Below, piece after piece: positions 34,406 to 43,270 of a stretch of DNA of 64,000 nt (the first letter of the stretch is position 1; every line of letters starts with the position of its first letter). The translations under genes and the position numbers were made by a program. The notes under the pieces were generated by a model. That model worked only from the letters and a program-made list of their open reading frames with translations, had not been told where the DNA came from and searched no databases. Source of the DNA: Mucilaginibacter limnophilus (lineage in GTDB: Bacteria; Bacteroidota; Bacteroidia; Sphingobacteriales; Sphingobacteriaceae); contig NZ_SACK01000002.1 in the NCBI RefSeq assembly GCF_004005815.1, positions 434,001 through 498,000 of the forward strand. Reading direction: 5' to 3'.

Positions 34406-35388
34406 ACGGGCAGACTTATTTTATCAGCAGGAACGAAGTTGCCTTCGGCGTCGAATAAATAACTCATGGGTTGTTCAGGATTCTTTATAATTTCGAGCAA
34501 CAGAAAGCCCCAGTTTTTCCAAAAGTTTTCAAGTACCTGTCCGTAGGTTTTATTCACCCAATGGTCAAACAATGGTTTGCTGCTTATACCCCGTAAAGGC
34601 ATGGCTTCAAGATATAGAGTGTCATTAACCGGAAGCAGGTTATATTCCGGCAGGCGATTAAACAGGTAGTTCGAATAAAAAAAGCGGCCGTTTACTTCTT
34701 CAAACTGAATGGGGTGCAGCGTTTGCCCGGCAATCTTTTCCAGCACCTCTTTATGATAACGGCCATTGGCGCCATTATCCTGCAGGCACATTATCAATCC
34801 GAAATCATTGACACGCAGCGAAAAAGTAAGCGTATTTATTTCATCGCGGTAGCCAAAAACATCCTCTGCATTATTTACTTTGAAAATTTCTAAGCTGAAT
34901 GGTTTGAACTCGTCAAATACCAGCGGCAGATTAATGCTTTGCAGCATTAAATGCAAATGCGTAAACTTATGGATGATAGCCTGCGACATGCTGAACTCTT
35001 CGCCCTGCGCATGTTGCTGACGGATACCAGCCTGTATCTCATTGAAGATTATTCCGTACAATAATTTACCTGCCCATTGGAAAAGCTTAAGATCATCAAG
35101 CGCCTTTATGCGTTCGTAGCCTTTGTCAAAAGCGGCGGCTACTTCCTGTTCAAGTGGCTCTAAGTAATCATTGTTAATTGCGGCCGAACAGGGCAGTTTC
35201 AGGTCTTTATAAGTGGAGACATGCTCATCCAGCATTTTAAAGGGTTTATCCTGCAGGTAGAAACTGCTCATCAGCCATTGCGGAAAAACCTGGATCTTTT
35301 CCTCTTCGCTGGTAAGCGGCTGCCCGGTTAAAAAACAATTACGGTTGCTGAAATTAAATGTGCTAAACGGATTGTACACTTGCGGCAT
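34402..35388 (-). CDS. Conserved-looking cytoplasmic protein, unknown function
   Basis: A 328-residue soluble protein with no signal peptide or membrane segment. Early residues NRNCFLTGQPLTSEEEK (about 16-32) resemble a small metal-knuckle or HNH-like start, but only one Cys is clear. The middle part is helical, and the C-terminus (about 270-328) is rich in aromatic residues. I recognise no family. It is expressed from its own promoter; its 3' end overlaps the rhomboid gene tail to tail. Confidence 0.7.
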   Translation of the reverse strand: MPQVYNPFSTFNFSNRNCFLTGQPLTSEEEKIQVFPQWLMSSFYLQDKPFKMLDEHVSTYKDLKLPCSAAINNDYLEPLEQEVAAAFDKGYERIKALDDLKLFQWAGKLLYGIIFNEIQAGIRQQHAQGEEFSMSQAIIHKFTHLHLMLQSINLPLVFDEFKPFSLEIFKVNNAEDVFGYRDEINTLTFSLRVNDFGLIMCLQDNGANGRYHKEVLEKIAGQTLHPIQFEEVNGRFFYSNYLFNRLPEYNLLPVNDTLYLEAMPLRGISSKPLFDHWVNKTYGQVLENFWKNWGFLLLEIIKNPEQPMSYLFDAEGNFVPADKISLPV

Positions 35389-35392
35389 GCGG

Positions 35393-35400
35393 CAAAGATA
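35393..35400 (-). promoter_or_regulatory. -7 box TATCTTTG four bases before an ATG (leaderless?)
   Basis: TATCTTTG then CCGC then ATG (35388). The arrangement is nearly identical to those at 36762 and 62278 and predicts a leaderless or ultra-short-leader mRNA. Confidence 0.45.
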
Positions 35401-35468
35401 ACAAGGAAATAGCTGTTATAATGACGGGATGGTTTTTATAACATGTACCTGACGTATAATATGTACTT

Positions 35469-36407
35469 TCATTTTATTCCTGTGATATTGACAGTGACCT
35501 CGCTGGCATGTGGCAGACTTAAAGTTTTACCGGGAATTATTGCAAAGTATGTTTTTAAATAACCGTCCATAATGGCCTTTGATGTCCGGATATACGCTTC
35601 TTTAGACTTTTCGTCAGTAAAAGGTACCAATGGTTTACCATAATGCAGCTCTCCGCTTTTATCAACTATCACAGTAAAAGTGTAAAAGAAGTTCATGTAA
35701 GCCTTCTTTATGGTGATATTATAAGCGGGATTTAAATAATCTTCGGGGTTATACATGTTGAATATAGTCGGCTCGGTTTCAATAGGCTTGGCTGTAGCGT
35801 TTGCCGACCTGCTTATAAATTCAACCGGCTCACGCCCGGCAAAGGCTTTTTGAAGGTTCGTGTCCGACGCTGCTATTAGCTTTTTAATATACAATGTATC
35901 GTTGCGGCTTGGTCGCTGCAGTGTTTCGGCATCAGTATGCAAAACATTCTTAATATAACTATCGGCGTAAAACGTAAGATACACCTTAGCGCCGTTTATG
36001 TCAAGCGAATCGCCATGAGGCTCGAGTATTTCCAGCAACAAGCTGTCCTTAGTCATTTTACGGGCTTTGAACCATACCCGCGCTGTATTAAAAATGGAAT
36101 CGTATCCGCGGCTTAGCGCAAAGTTTAAAAAGCGCTGCTTTTTGGGGCTGAAGATACTTACCGAATCATTCGACACAAAGTTAATGCGCCATTGCGGTTC
36201 AAGCTGGTAACCGTATTCGTTAAAAACAAGCCCGTTTGCCTGGCGGCGGTACACCTCGGTATAATGAATATTAAAAAACTTCTCAAACGATAGCAGCCCC
36301 TCGGCAACTTTTTGGTCGTGAGTTTTTGGCCCTTGCTGGCAGGCTGATACAAACATCATAACAGGTAGCAACCAATAAAGTAGTATTGAAGCTTTGAACC
36401 GCGGCAT
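35469..36407 (-). CDS. DUF4837-like or other lipoprotein of unknown function
   Basis: A 312-residue lipoprotein (signal peptide with lipobox VSAC, Cys23). The body is soluble, with mixed strands and helices, and ends in a beta-rich segment (SEVTVNITGIK). I cannot name the family with confidence. It starts two bases after the ArsC-like gene stop, so it is the second gene of a two-gene unit. Confidence 0.7.
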   Translation of the reverse strand: MPRFKASILLYWLLPVMMFVSACQQGPKTHDQKVAEGLLSFEKFFNIHYTEVYRRQANGLVFNEYGYQLEPQWRINFVSNDSVSIFSPKKQRFLNFALSRGYDSIFNTARVWFKARKMTKDSLLLEILEPHGDSLDINGAKVYLTFYADSYIKNVLHTDAETLQRPSRNDTLYIKKLIAASDTNLQKAFAGREPVEFISRSANATAKPIETEPTIFNMYNPEDYLNPAYNITIKKAYMNFFYTFTVIVDKSGELHYGKPLVPFTDEKSKEAYIRTSKAIMDGYLKTYFAIIPGKTLSLPHASEVTVNITGIK

Positions 36408-36409
36408 GC

Positions 36410-36757
36410 TTATTTATTGAAATGCTGTTTATAAGTAGCTTCGTCAAAACCGAAATACAAGAAGCCACCGTCTTCAATAACCGGGCGCTTTATCATACTG
36501 GTTTTTTGCTGAAGTAACTGCAAGGCATCCTCTTTGGTTTTAATGCGCTCTTTAACTGCAGGATCAAGCTGTTTCCAGGTAAGCCCCTGCTTATTTAAAA
36601 ACTTTTCGTAGCCGGCTTTATTGTCCCATTCCTGCAGCTTTTCGGTACTTACGCCAAGTTTTTTAAAGTCCTGAAACTCGTAAGCAACATCGTTCGCTTT
36701 CAGCCAGTCGAGCGCTTTTTTTACCGTGTTGCAGTTGGTAATGCCGTAAACTTTCAT
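36410..36757 (-). CDS. ArsC/Spx/YffB-family thioredoxin-fold reductase
   Basis: A 115-residue ArsC-like protein. It opens MKVYGITNCNTVKKALDWL, with one active-site-type Cys (Cys9, in the TNCNTVKKA context), and has the family segment IKRPVIEDGG (88-97). The N-C-N-T-V form is closer to YffB than to true arsenate reductase (CxxxxxR with Arg60/94/107 set), so arsenate reduction is doubtful. It leads a two-gene unit with a lipoprotein. Confidence 0.88.
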   Translation of the reverse strand: MKVYGITNCNTVKKALDWLKANDVAYEFQDFKKLGVSTEKLQEWDNKAGYEKFLNKQGLTWKQLDPAVKERIKTKEDALQLLQQKTSMIKRPVIEDGGFLYFGFDEATYKQHFNK

Positions 36758-36761
36758 GCGG

Positions 36762-36769
36762 CAAAAGTA
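36762..36769 (-). promoter_or_regulatory. -7 box TACTTTTG four bases before an ATG (leaderless?)
   Basis: TACTTTTG, then CCGC, then the ATG of the ArsC-like gene. The box abuts the stop codon of the upstream outer-membrane barrel gene (36770), so the promoter is squeezed into a 12-base gap. Confidence 0.45.
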
Positions 36770-39181
36770 TTAATTTTTTGAGCCGCTGCTGGTATCGTCG
36801 TTACTAATTCCGCGCTTGTTTTTCTTGATATCAGCATTAAGGCTGCCAAATTTATAGTTAAAGCCTATGTTAAAGCTGCGGTAAAAAGCATAGTTGTATG
36901 ATCGGGTATAAAAATCGGGCGTACGCGTAGTATAATCAAGTTTAATATACTTGGCAAAAGGACTGTTTGCATTAAAAAATATAGTGCCGTTTTTGTTTAA
37001 TACCTCTTTTGATACGTTTGCACCGTAGCCTAACCAATAGTTATCAGTGCCCTGTAACATCACATAACGGCTATCTAAACCTACATTCATACCAACGCGG
37101 TAACCTTTGTTAAATTTGTAGCTGGTATAGGTAAATATATGCCCCTGGAAACCGCTGTTGCTGTAAAACTCTCCGTCGACAGTTCCGCGTAAGCGTACGT
37201 ACATTAATTCGCTGTTAATGTTCACATTCAGTTTCTCAGTAATCGGGTAATTCACATTAGCGTCGAGCGCCAGATTTTTGTTTTGCCCAACGTTGGCATA
37301 GGTAGTTGTGGTTACACCGTTGTCAACCGTGGTAACGTTTTGAATGGTATTATTTGCGAACGAATAGCTGGCGCTGATGTTAATTGAACCTTTAGCAAAA
37401 TTGCCATAACTAAGCTCAAAATTATTGTTTACAGATGGGCGCAGGTTAGGGTTACCCATGTTTACGTATTGCGGGTTACGTCTGTCGGCAAAAGGGTTAA
37501 GCTGCCATATACCGGGGCGTTGTATCCGCTGGGTAAAACCAAAATTTAAGCTGCTGTTTTTTAAGCTGCGCTGAACAGAAAACGATGGCACCAGGTTATC
37601 AAAGTTTTCATCAAGATTGGTATTGCTTGAGGTAAAATCGGCACTAATGCTTGTGCGCTCAAACCTCAAGCCGCCTTTAAAACTCCACTTGGTAAATTTA
37701 AGTAGGTATGAGTTGTATACGGCATACACGTTTTGGTTATATGTAAAATTATTCGATTGGGCAGGATCGGTTACATAATTGCCGCCGGCGTTTTGTACAT
37801 CGGTATTAAAATTACTGAAGTTATCGCGGTTTATCATTTTACCGCCGCCTTCAACTGTTAGCATTTTTGATGGATGGATATAATCAAGCTGGGTAGTATG
37901 TTCTTTTGAACCAGCTTCGTTAAACTGCCTTGATGATGGCATTACATTTTCAGATGATATAGCCGTGTTCTGGCTATTTTCGTTACTACTATACTTATAC
38001 GACATGGTTAACAGTTGTTCTTTGTTTCGCTTGAAACCCAACTGGTAGTTAATGCCGAAATCATAACCATGGTTGTCGCCCTCGCCGCTGTTCATCAGGT
38101 TGTACTGCTGGGTGATAGCGTTAGTACCATCGCGCAAAATGGTGTACTGATTATTAGTTTGCGTATTATCACCATTATAAAAATTAAACGACGCCGTTAA
38201 CAGATTCAGCGTATCGGCCTCAAAGCTAAGCTCGGCGCTGCCGTAGCGGTTGCCAAAACTGTTAGCGCGTGATCCATCCTGTGATATCGAAGAGGTTACC
38301 GTTTCAGTACCCGACTGGAAGAAATCTGTATTATTAGTGAAAGGTGCCGAACGTTCAGGACGCTTGTTAAGACCTACATAGCCGGTTAGCCCGAATTTCC
38401 CTTGCTTTATGGTACTGTTCAGGTTGGCACGGTATCCCCAAATGGTATTGTAACCCGAGTTTATCGAGCCATTGTAGCCCTCGTCAGTTTTCTTTACGGT
38501 AATTATATTGATAATACCCGCCAAACCCTCGGCATCATACTTGGCCGGTGGTGTGGTGATTACCTCTATTTTTACTATGTTGCTTGCCGGCATTGATTTC
38601 AATATATCTGACGGGCTTCGCGCCATCAAAGCCGACTCTTTGCCGTTAAGCAGTATTTTATAATTGCCGCTACCGCGAAGTTTTATATTATCCTCTCCGT
38701 CAACCGAGAGCAAAGGCACTTTGCGTATCATATCCAGCGCTGTAATAGCCTTGCTTTCAGGGTCGGCTTGTACATCATAGCTCAGGCGGTCAACTTCCTG
38801 TTTCATTACCGGGCGCACACCGGTTACCTGAACCTCGTTTAGTTGTTTTGAGGATGCTGAAAAGATGATCTTTCCAAGATCAGTAGTAGTTTTTGTGCTA
38901 TCAAGATTGATTACTTTATTACTATATCCTATAAAAGCAAGCACCAGCTGATATTGCCCGCGCGGAGCATTAACTGTAAAACTGCCGTCACCTTTTGTCA
39001 ATGTGCTCTTTACCGGCGATTTGGTTTTTGCATCCTGCAGTGCCACAGTAACAAAGTCAAGCGGTTTATCACTTGCCGAATCAATTACCACACCTGTAAT
39101 GGTAATGTTGTTTTGTGGTGTTTGTGCAAACAGATATGTTGTAAATAAACAACACACGGCGGTTAGTAAAAGCTGTTTCAT
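36770..39181 (-). CDS. Outer-membrane beta-barrel protein with carboxypeptidase-regulatory domain (paralogue 2)
   Basis: An 803-residue TonB-dependent-receptor-like protein. Signal peptide (1-19), then a CarboxypepD-reg-like beta-sandwich (about 25-110), a plug-like region (about 125-220, with ALDMIRKVPLLSVDG and AEGLAGIINIIT) and an outer-membrane barrel of the OMP_b-brl_3 kind to the end. No SusD-like partner or TonB box is obvious. It is a tandem paralogue of the gene at 39226. Both end in IKKNxRGIxNDDTS(G/S)G-type tails. Confidence 0.88.
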   Translation of the reverse strand: MKQLLLTAVCCLFTTYLFAQTPQNNITITGVVIDSASDKPLDFVTVALQDAKTKSPVKSTLTKGDGSFTVNAPRGQYQLVLAFIGYSNKVINLDSTKTTTDLGKIIFSASSKQLNEVQVTGVRPVMKQEVDRLSYDVQADPESKAITALDMIRKVPLLSVDGEDNIKLRGSGNYKILLNGKESALMARSPSDILKSMPASNIVKIEVITTPPAKYDAEGLAGIINIITVKKTDEGYNGSINSGYNTIWGYRANLNSTIKQGKFGLTGYVGLNKRPERSAPFTNNTDFFQSGTETVTSSISQDGSRANSFGNRYGSAELSFEADTLNLLTASFNFYNGDNTQTNNQYTILRDGTNAITQQYNLMNSGEGDNHGYDFGINYQLGFKRNKEQLLTMSYKYSSNENSQNTAISSENVMPSSRQFNEAGSKEHTTQLDYIHPSKMLTVEGGGKMINRDNFSNFNTDVQNAGGNYVTDPAQSNNFTYNQNVYAVYNSYLLKFTKWSFKGGLRFERTSISADFTSSNTNLDENFDNLVPSFSVQRSLKNSSLNFGFTQRIQRPGIWQLNPFADRRNPQYVNMGNPNLRPSVNNNFELSYGNFAKGSINISASYSFANNTIQNVTTVDNGVTTTTYANVGQNKNLALDANVNYPITEKLNVNINSELMYVRLRGTVDGEFYSNSGFQGHIFTYTSYKFNKGYRVGMNVGLDSRYVMLQGTDNYWLGYGANVSKEVLNKNGTIFFNANSPFAKYIKLDYTTRTPDFYTRSYNYAFYRSFNIGFNYKFGSLNADIKKNKRGISNDDTSSGSKN

Positions 39182-39225
39182 TGTGATAATTGGTTGAAAT
39201 ATTTTGCGTCAGTTAATATTTGTTT

Positions 39226-41691
39226 TTAGCCATTGCCGCCGCTGGTTTTACCGCCGCTGGTATCGTCGTTATTTATACCGCGCTGGTTTTTCTTAATCTC
39301 GCCGCTTAGCTTGCCGAATTTGTAACTTACACGGATAGCGAAGTGACGGTATATCTGGTTATAATCACTGTATTGTATAAAATCAGGTGTACGCGTGCTT
39401 GAGGTTCTTTTCCAGAAGTTACTGTAAGGGTTGTTGGCCACCAGCGCTATGGAGGCTTTTTTATCCATAAACTCTTTCGACATCGAATACGAGTTATACA
39501 TAAAATATCTTGATTTACCTTGCAGTAACACATCGCCGCTAAAATAGCCTGCGTTAAGGCCAGCGCGCCAACTGTTTTCTTTACCAAATTTGTAACCAAT
39601 GTTGGCAAAAGCATTACCTATAATACCGTTGTTGCGATATAGTTTTCCGTTATAGCTACCCTCAATCCATATTTGAGATATTTGCCCGTTAAGGCTTACC
39701 GAAAGCTGTTTGGTGATATCATAATTGGTGTTTACGTTAAGGCCAAGGCTTTTATTACTACCTATATTTTCGTAGGTGGTGTAGGTGATTTTCTGGTTTT
39801 CACCATTTATAGTAGTATCCCTAAAACTGGTAATATTTTGTATCGAATTGTTTGAGAACGAATAGCTCAAACCAACGTTTATCGACGCCTTTTTAAAGTT
39901 ACTGTAAGTAAGCTCGAACGAGTTACTCAGCTCGGGGCGAAGGTTAGGGTTGCCGGTATTTACAAATAAAGTGTTGCTCCTGTCGGTAAACGGGTTCAGT
40001 TGGTAAATGCCCGGGCGACGTATACGTTGCGTATAACCCAGGTTTATGCTGCTGCTTTTTAGCTTGCGCTGAACTGATACTGATGGAATAAGGTTATTAT
40101 ACTTAGTATTCAGCTTATCACCAGTATTGGCGAATGTAGCGTCAATAGTAGTTAACTCAAAGCGTAAGCCGCCCTTTGCCGACCATTTTTCGCCCTTTAA
40201 CTGGTACGAGTTATATATGCTATGCACATTTTGCTGATAATCAAATACGTTCGATTGTTCTTCTGAACGCTCGTATATACCCGGACTAACCAGTAAATCT
40301 GTACTGAAATCACTATAGTTGTTTCGGATAATTGATTTGCCACCGGCCTCAATGTTCCAGCCTTTCATGGGGTGTACATAATCCAACTGTATGGTATGCT
40401 CTTTAGCGCCCTGATCATTATACTGCAAAAAGTCGGGCTGCGGGAAAATTATTCTTTCAGAAAATGTATTACTGGTGTTGCTTACACCCGGCGAATAGCT
40501 GTACTTGTATGACAGGGTAAGCAACTGCTCTTTACTACGTTTAAAACCCAGTTGATAGTTCAGCGCGGCGTCAATACCGGTATAGCGGCCATCGTTAATA
40601 TTTAACTGGCGGTAACGCTGTAAAATTTCACCCGCGCTTTCCAATACCGATAATTGATTCTGGCTTTGCCAGCCTTTCTCTTTATACATTTCAAACGAAC
40701 CGGTAAGCAGGTTAAGCGTATCAATTTCATAGCTTAGCTCACCGTTAACATACATATAGCGCCCGTCAAATTCATTTTCACCTGTTTGGGTAAGTACAGT
40801 ATCGGGGTTAGGTACATTGCCATTAACCAGGCGCTGTTGTGTGGTGGTGAAGGTGTTTTTGTTTTTTGGTTGTTGCCCCACACCGGCGTATCCGGCAAAG
40901 CCAAATTTGCCTTTTTTTACTGTTCCGTTAAGGTTTATACCCTGCCCCCAACGCGTATTGTGGCGGGCGTTTATACCGATATTGTAACCTTCGTCGGCAT
41001 TGGTTTTGGTGATGATGTTGATAATACCCGCTAAACCTTCGGCATCATACTTGGCCGGCGGCGTGGTAATTACCTCAATTTTAAGTATGTTGCTGGCAGG
41101 CATTGATTTCAGCACATCTGACGGGTTTTTAGCCATCAGTGCTGACTCACGCCCGTTAACCAGTATTTTGTAATTGCCGCTGCCTTTTAGCTTGATAGCG
41201 TCAGAAGCGTCGACACTAAGCAGCGGCACTTTGCGCACTATATCAAGTGCTGTAATAGCTTTGCTTTCAGGGTCAGCCTGCACGTCGTAACTCAGGCGGT
41301 CAACTTCTTGTTTCATTACCGGTTTTACTGCTGTAATAGATACCTCGTTAAGCTGTTTGGCTGATGATGAGAACATGATACGGCCCAAATCAATAGCCGA
41401 TTGATTGGCATCAAGCTTAATTACTTTATTAGCATAGCCAATAAACGCAAGAACTAACTGATAATCGCCTGGTTTTGCTTTAAGTTCGAAGCTGCCATCA
41501 CCGGCAGAAAGCCCGCTTTTTACAGGCGACTTGGTTTTGGCATCCTGCAACGCAACGGTTACAAAATCAAGTGGTTTATTGCTTGCCGAGTCAATAACAA
41601 TACCCTTTACGCTAAAGCTTGTTTGAGGCGCTTGCCCGAACAATAGGGTAGTTAAAAAACAGCAAATAAGGGTCAGCAGGGCCTGTTTCAT
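39226..41691 (-). CDS. Outer-membrane beta-barrel protein with carboxypeptidase-regulatory domain (paralogue 1)
   Basis: An 821-residue protein with the same architecture as its neighbour: signal peptide ending LLFGQ, CarboxypepD-reg-like domain, plug-like region (SIDVRKVPLL-type segment), barrel, Gly-rich tail. The frame opens at 41727, but ATG 41691 begins a normal signal peptide (MKQALLTLICCFL). N-terminal 220 residues are strongly similar between the two copies; the barrels differ more, as expected for diverging surface loops. Substrate unknown. Confidence 0.88.
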   Translation of the reverse strand: MKQALLTLICCFLTTLLFGQAPQTSFSVKGIVIDSASNKPLDFVTVALQDAKTKSPVKSGLSAGDGSFELKAKPGDYQLVLAFIGYANKVIKLDANQSAIDLGRIMFSSSAKQLNEVSITAVKPVMKQEVDRLSYDVQADPESKAITALDIVRKVPLLSVDASDAIKLKGSGNYKILVNGRESALMAKNPSDVLKSMPASNILKIEVITTPPAKYDAEGLAGIINIITKTNADEGYNIGINARHNTRWGQGINLNGTVKKGKFGFAGYAGVGQQPKNKNTFTTTQQRLVNGNVPNPDTVLTQTGENEFDGRYMYVNGELSYEIDTLNLLTGSFEMYKEKGWQSQNQLSVLESAGEILQRYRQLNINDGRYTGIDAALNYQLGFKRSKEQLLTLSYKYSYSPGVSNTSNTFSERIIFPQPDFLQYNDQGAKEHTIQLDYVHPMKGWNIEAGGKSIIRNNYSDFSTDLLVSPGIYERSEEQSNVFDYQQNVHSIYNSYQLKGEKWSAKGGLRFELTTIDATFANTGDKLNTKYNNLIPSVSVQRKLKSSSINLGYTQRIRRPGIYQLNPFTDRSNTLFVNTGNPNLRPELSNSFELTYSNFKKASINVGLSYSFSNNSIQNITSFRDTTINGENQKITYTTYENIGSNKSLGLNVNTNYDITKQLSVSLNGQISQIWIEGSYNGKLYRNNGIIGNAFANIGYKFGKENSWRAGLNAGYFSGDVLLQGKSRYFMYNSYSMSKEFMDKKASIALVANNPYSNFWKRTSSTRTPDFIQYSDYNQIYRHFAIRVSYKFGKLSGEIKKNQRGINNDDTSGGKTSGGNG

Positions 41692-41787
41692 CAGCGTTTG
41701 GTTGTAAATTTTTGTGCAAGTTACCAAGGCAGTATTACCACAAGATGATATTTAACACTATTTAACTAAAATGTTAGTTAAATGTGA

Positions 41788-42348
41788 TTATTTGTTAAAT
41801 CTTGTCATAGTAAGTTCAGCCCCGATGGTTGTAAAACTTTTGATCATTTCGATGGAGCGATCAATAAGTGCGGGCAATTCAGGTATTTCATCATCATCAA
41901 ATCCGCTCAGCACATAATCAACCTGTCTGCCCTTGGGGAAGTTGTCACCAATGCCAAAGCGAAGGCGGGCGTAGTTGTTGTGTCCAAGTGATAGTTCAAT
42001 GTGTTTTAACCCGTTATGGCCTGCCGCGCTTCCTTTGGGTTTTAAGCGCAGGGTACCAAGAGGCAATGCCAGATCATCAACAATCACCAGCACATTTTCA
42101 ACAGGTACTTTAAGCTCGTTCATCCAGTGGTTAAGCGCCTTTCCGCTCAGGTTCATATAGGTGGTAGGCTTTATCAGGTGGAGTGCGCGGCCTTTAAAGC
42201 TTGTTTCGGCATGGTACGCGTGGCGGCCCATACTAAATTTCACACCATCCTGCCGGGCCATTTCATCAAGCACCATAAATCCTATGTTATGCCTTGTATC
42301 GGCGTATTCTGGACCTATGTTGCCCAACCCAACTATTAGATACTTCAT
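41788..42348 (-). CDS. pth: Peptidyl-tRNA hydrolase
   Basis: A 186-residue enzyme that recycles peptidyl-tRNA. The N-terminal signature GLGNIGPEYADTRHNIGF gives Asn10 and the catalytic His20; KPTTYMNLSG and VDDLALPLG follow, with GHNGLKHIE. All active-site residues are present. It is preceded on the same strand by rplY/ctc, the usual partner of pth. Confidence 0.97.
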   Translation of the reverse strand: MKYLIVGLGNIGPEYADTRHNIGFMVLDEMARQDGVKFSMGRHAYHAETSFKGRALHLIKPTTYMNLSGKALNHWMNELKVPVENVLVIVDDLALPLGTLRLKPKGSAAGHNGLKHIELSLGHNNYARLRFGIGDNFPKGRQVDYVLSGFDDDEIPELPALIDRSIEMIKSFTTIGAELTMTRFNK

Positions 42349-42495
42349 CTGACCAAAAGACGGTTAATATTTAAGGATGTTACAGCTTAAATAAGTTTTT
42401 TTTGAAACAAATACGTGACAAAGATAAAGCAAAATAGGCCTTATAACGCTTTTTACCCGTATTGTATTAGTAATGATTTGGTTACAGCTCAATAA

Positions 42496-42525
42496 AAAAG
42501 CGGCAGGGAAATACCTGCCGCTTTT
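42496..42525 (-). terminator. Terminator of the rplY gene
   Basis: A perfect 12-base stem (AAAAGCGGCAGG / CCTGCCGCTTTT) with a GAAATA loop, 31 bases after the rplY stop. The flanking A/T tracts allow use on either strand. Confidence 0.88.
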
Positions 42526-42556
42526 AAAATCATGATCAATGATATTAAACCAATGA

Positions 42557-43141
42557 TTATTTTTTGCCTGATGCAGCTTCTTGTTCTGCCTGACGCAGTG
42601 CACGAGAAGTGGTAACAGATACGATAGTATCTTCCTGGGCATTAGTGATTACAAGGTTATCTAATTTGATATCCCTAACACGTACTGATTTACCTACCTC
42701 AAGTTCTTCGATGCTTACGTCGATAGTATCAAGGTGATTTTTTGGTAAAGCTTTAACGCGCAGTTTCCTAAGTTTCTGAACCAGTTTACCACCTACTTTT
42801 ACACCCGGAGAAGTACCTGTTAATTTTACAGGTATTTCGATGGTGATAGGTTTGTTTTCGTCAAGCTGTAAAAAGTCGACGTGTAAAATAGTTTCAGTTA
42901 ACGGGTGAAACTGAATGTCTTTAATAATAGCCTGTGCTTTTGTACCGGCAATGTCAAGATCGATGAAGTGAACAACCGGTGTGTAAACTACGGCTTTCAA
43001 ATCAGCTGCGGACACTGAAAAGTGGGTTTGAGTTTCACCACCATACAGAACTGCCGGCACCTGGCCCTGATAACGCAGCTCTTTAGCGTCGCGTTTCCCT
43101 ACGTTCTCCCTTGGAGAACCGCTAATAGCAAATGATTTCAT
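42557..43141 (-). CDS. rplY: Ribosomal protein L25 / general stress protein Ctc
   Basis: A 194-residue protein with the L25 5S-rRNA-binding domain (about 1-90; GSPRENVGKRDAKELRYQGQVPAVLYGG) followed by the Ctc/TL5 C-terminal beta domain (about 95-180), as in the long form of the family. The last 15 residues are Gln/Glu/Lys-rich. Linked to prs upstream and pth downstream, a common bacterial order. Confidence 0.94.
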   Translation of the reverse strand: MKSFAISGSPRENVGKRDAKELRYQGQVPAVLYGGETQTHFSVSAADLKAVVYTPVVHFIDLDIAGTKAQAIIKDIQFHPLTETILHVDFLQLDENKPITIEIPVKLTGTSPGVKVGGKLVQKLRKLRVKALPKNHLDTIDVSIEELEVGKSVRVRDIKLDNLVITNAQEDTIVSVTTSRALRQAEQEAASGKK

Positions 43142-43164
43142 TTTTGTTAATTATTTATTTGTTA

Positions 43165-43255
43165 GTTCATGGTTCATGGATGACAGGTCATGGCCATTCC
43201 CATAAAATTTTTATTTAGTTTCAATGCCGACAGCTATGAACCATCAGCTATGAAT
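43165..43255. repeat. Palindromic spacer of GTTCATGG / ATGAACC words (rplY-prs)
   Basis: GTTCATGGTTCATGG (43165-43179) and GTCATGG recur on the left; CTATGAACCATCAGCTATGA (43234-43253) on the right is close to their reverse complement. It is an imperfect inverted repeat with internal direct repetition. Confidence 0.5.
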
Positions 43256-43270
43256 TAATCACCTTCTTTA

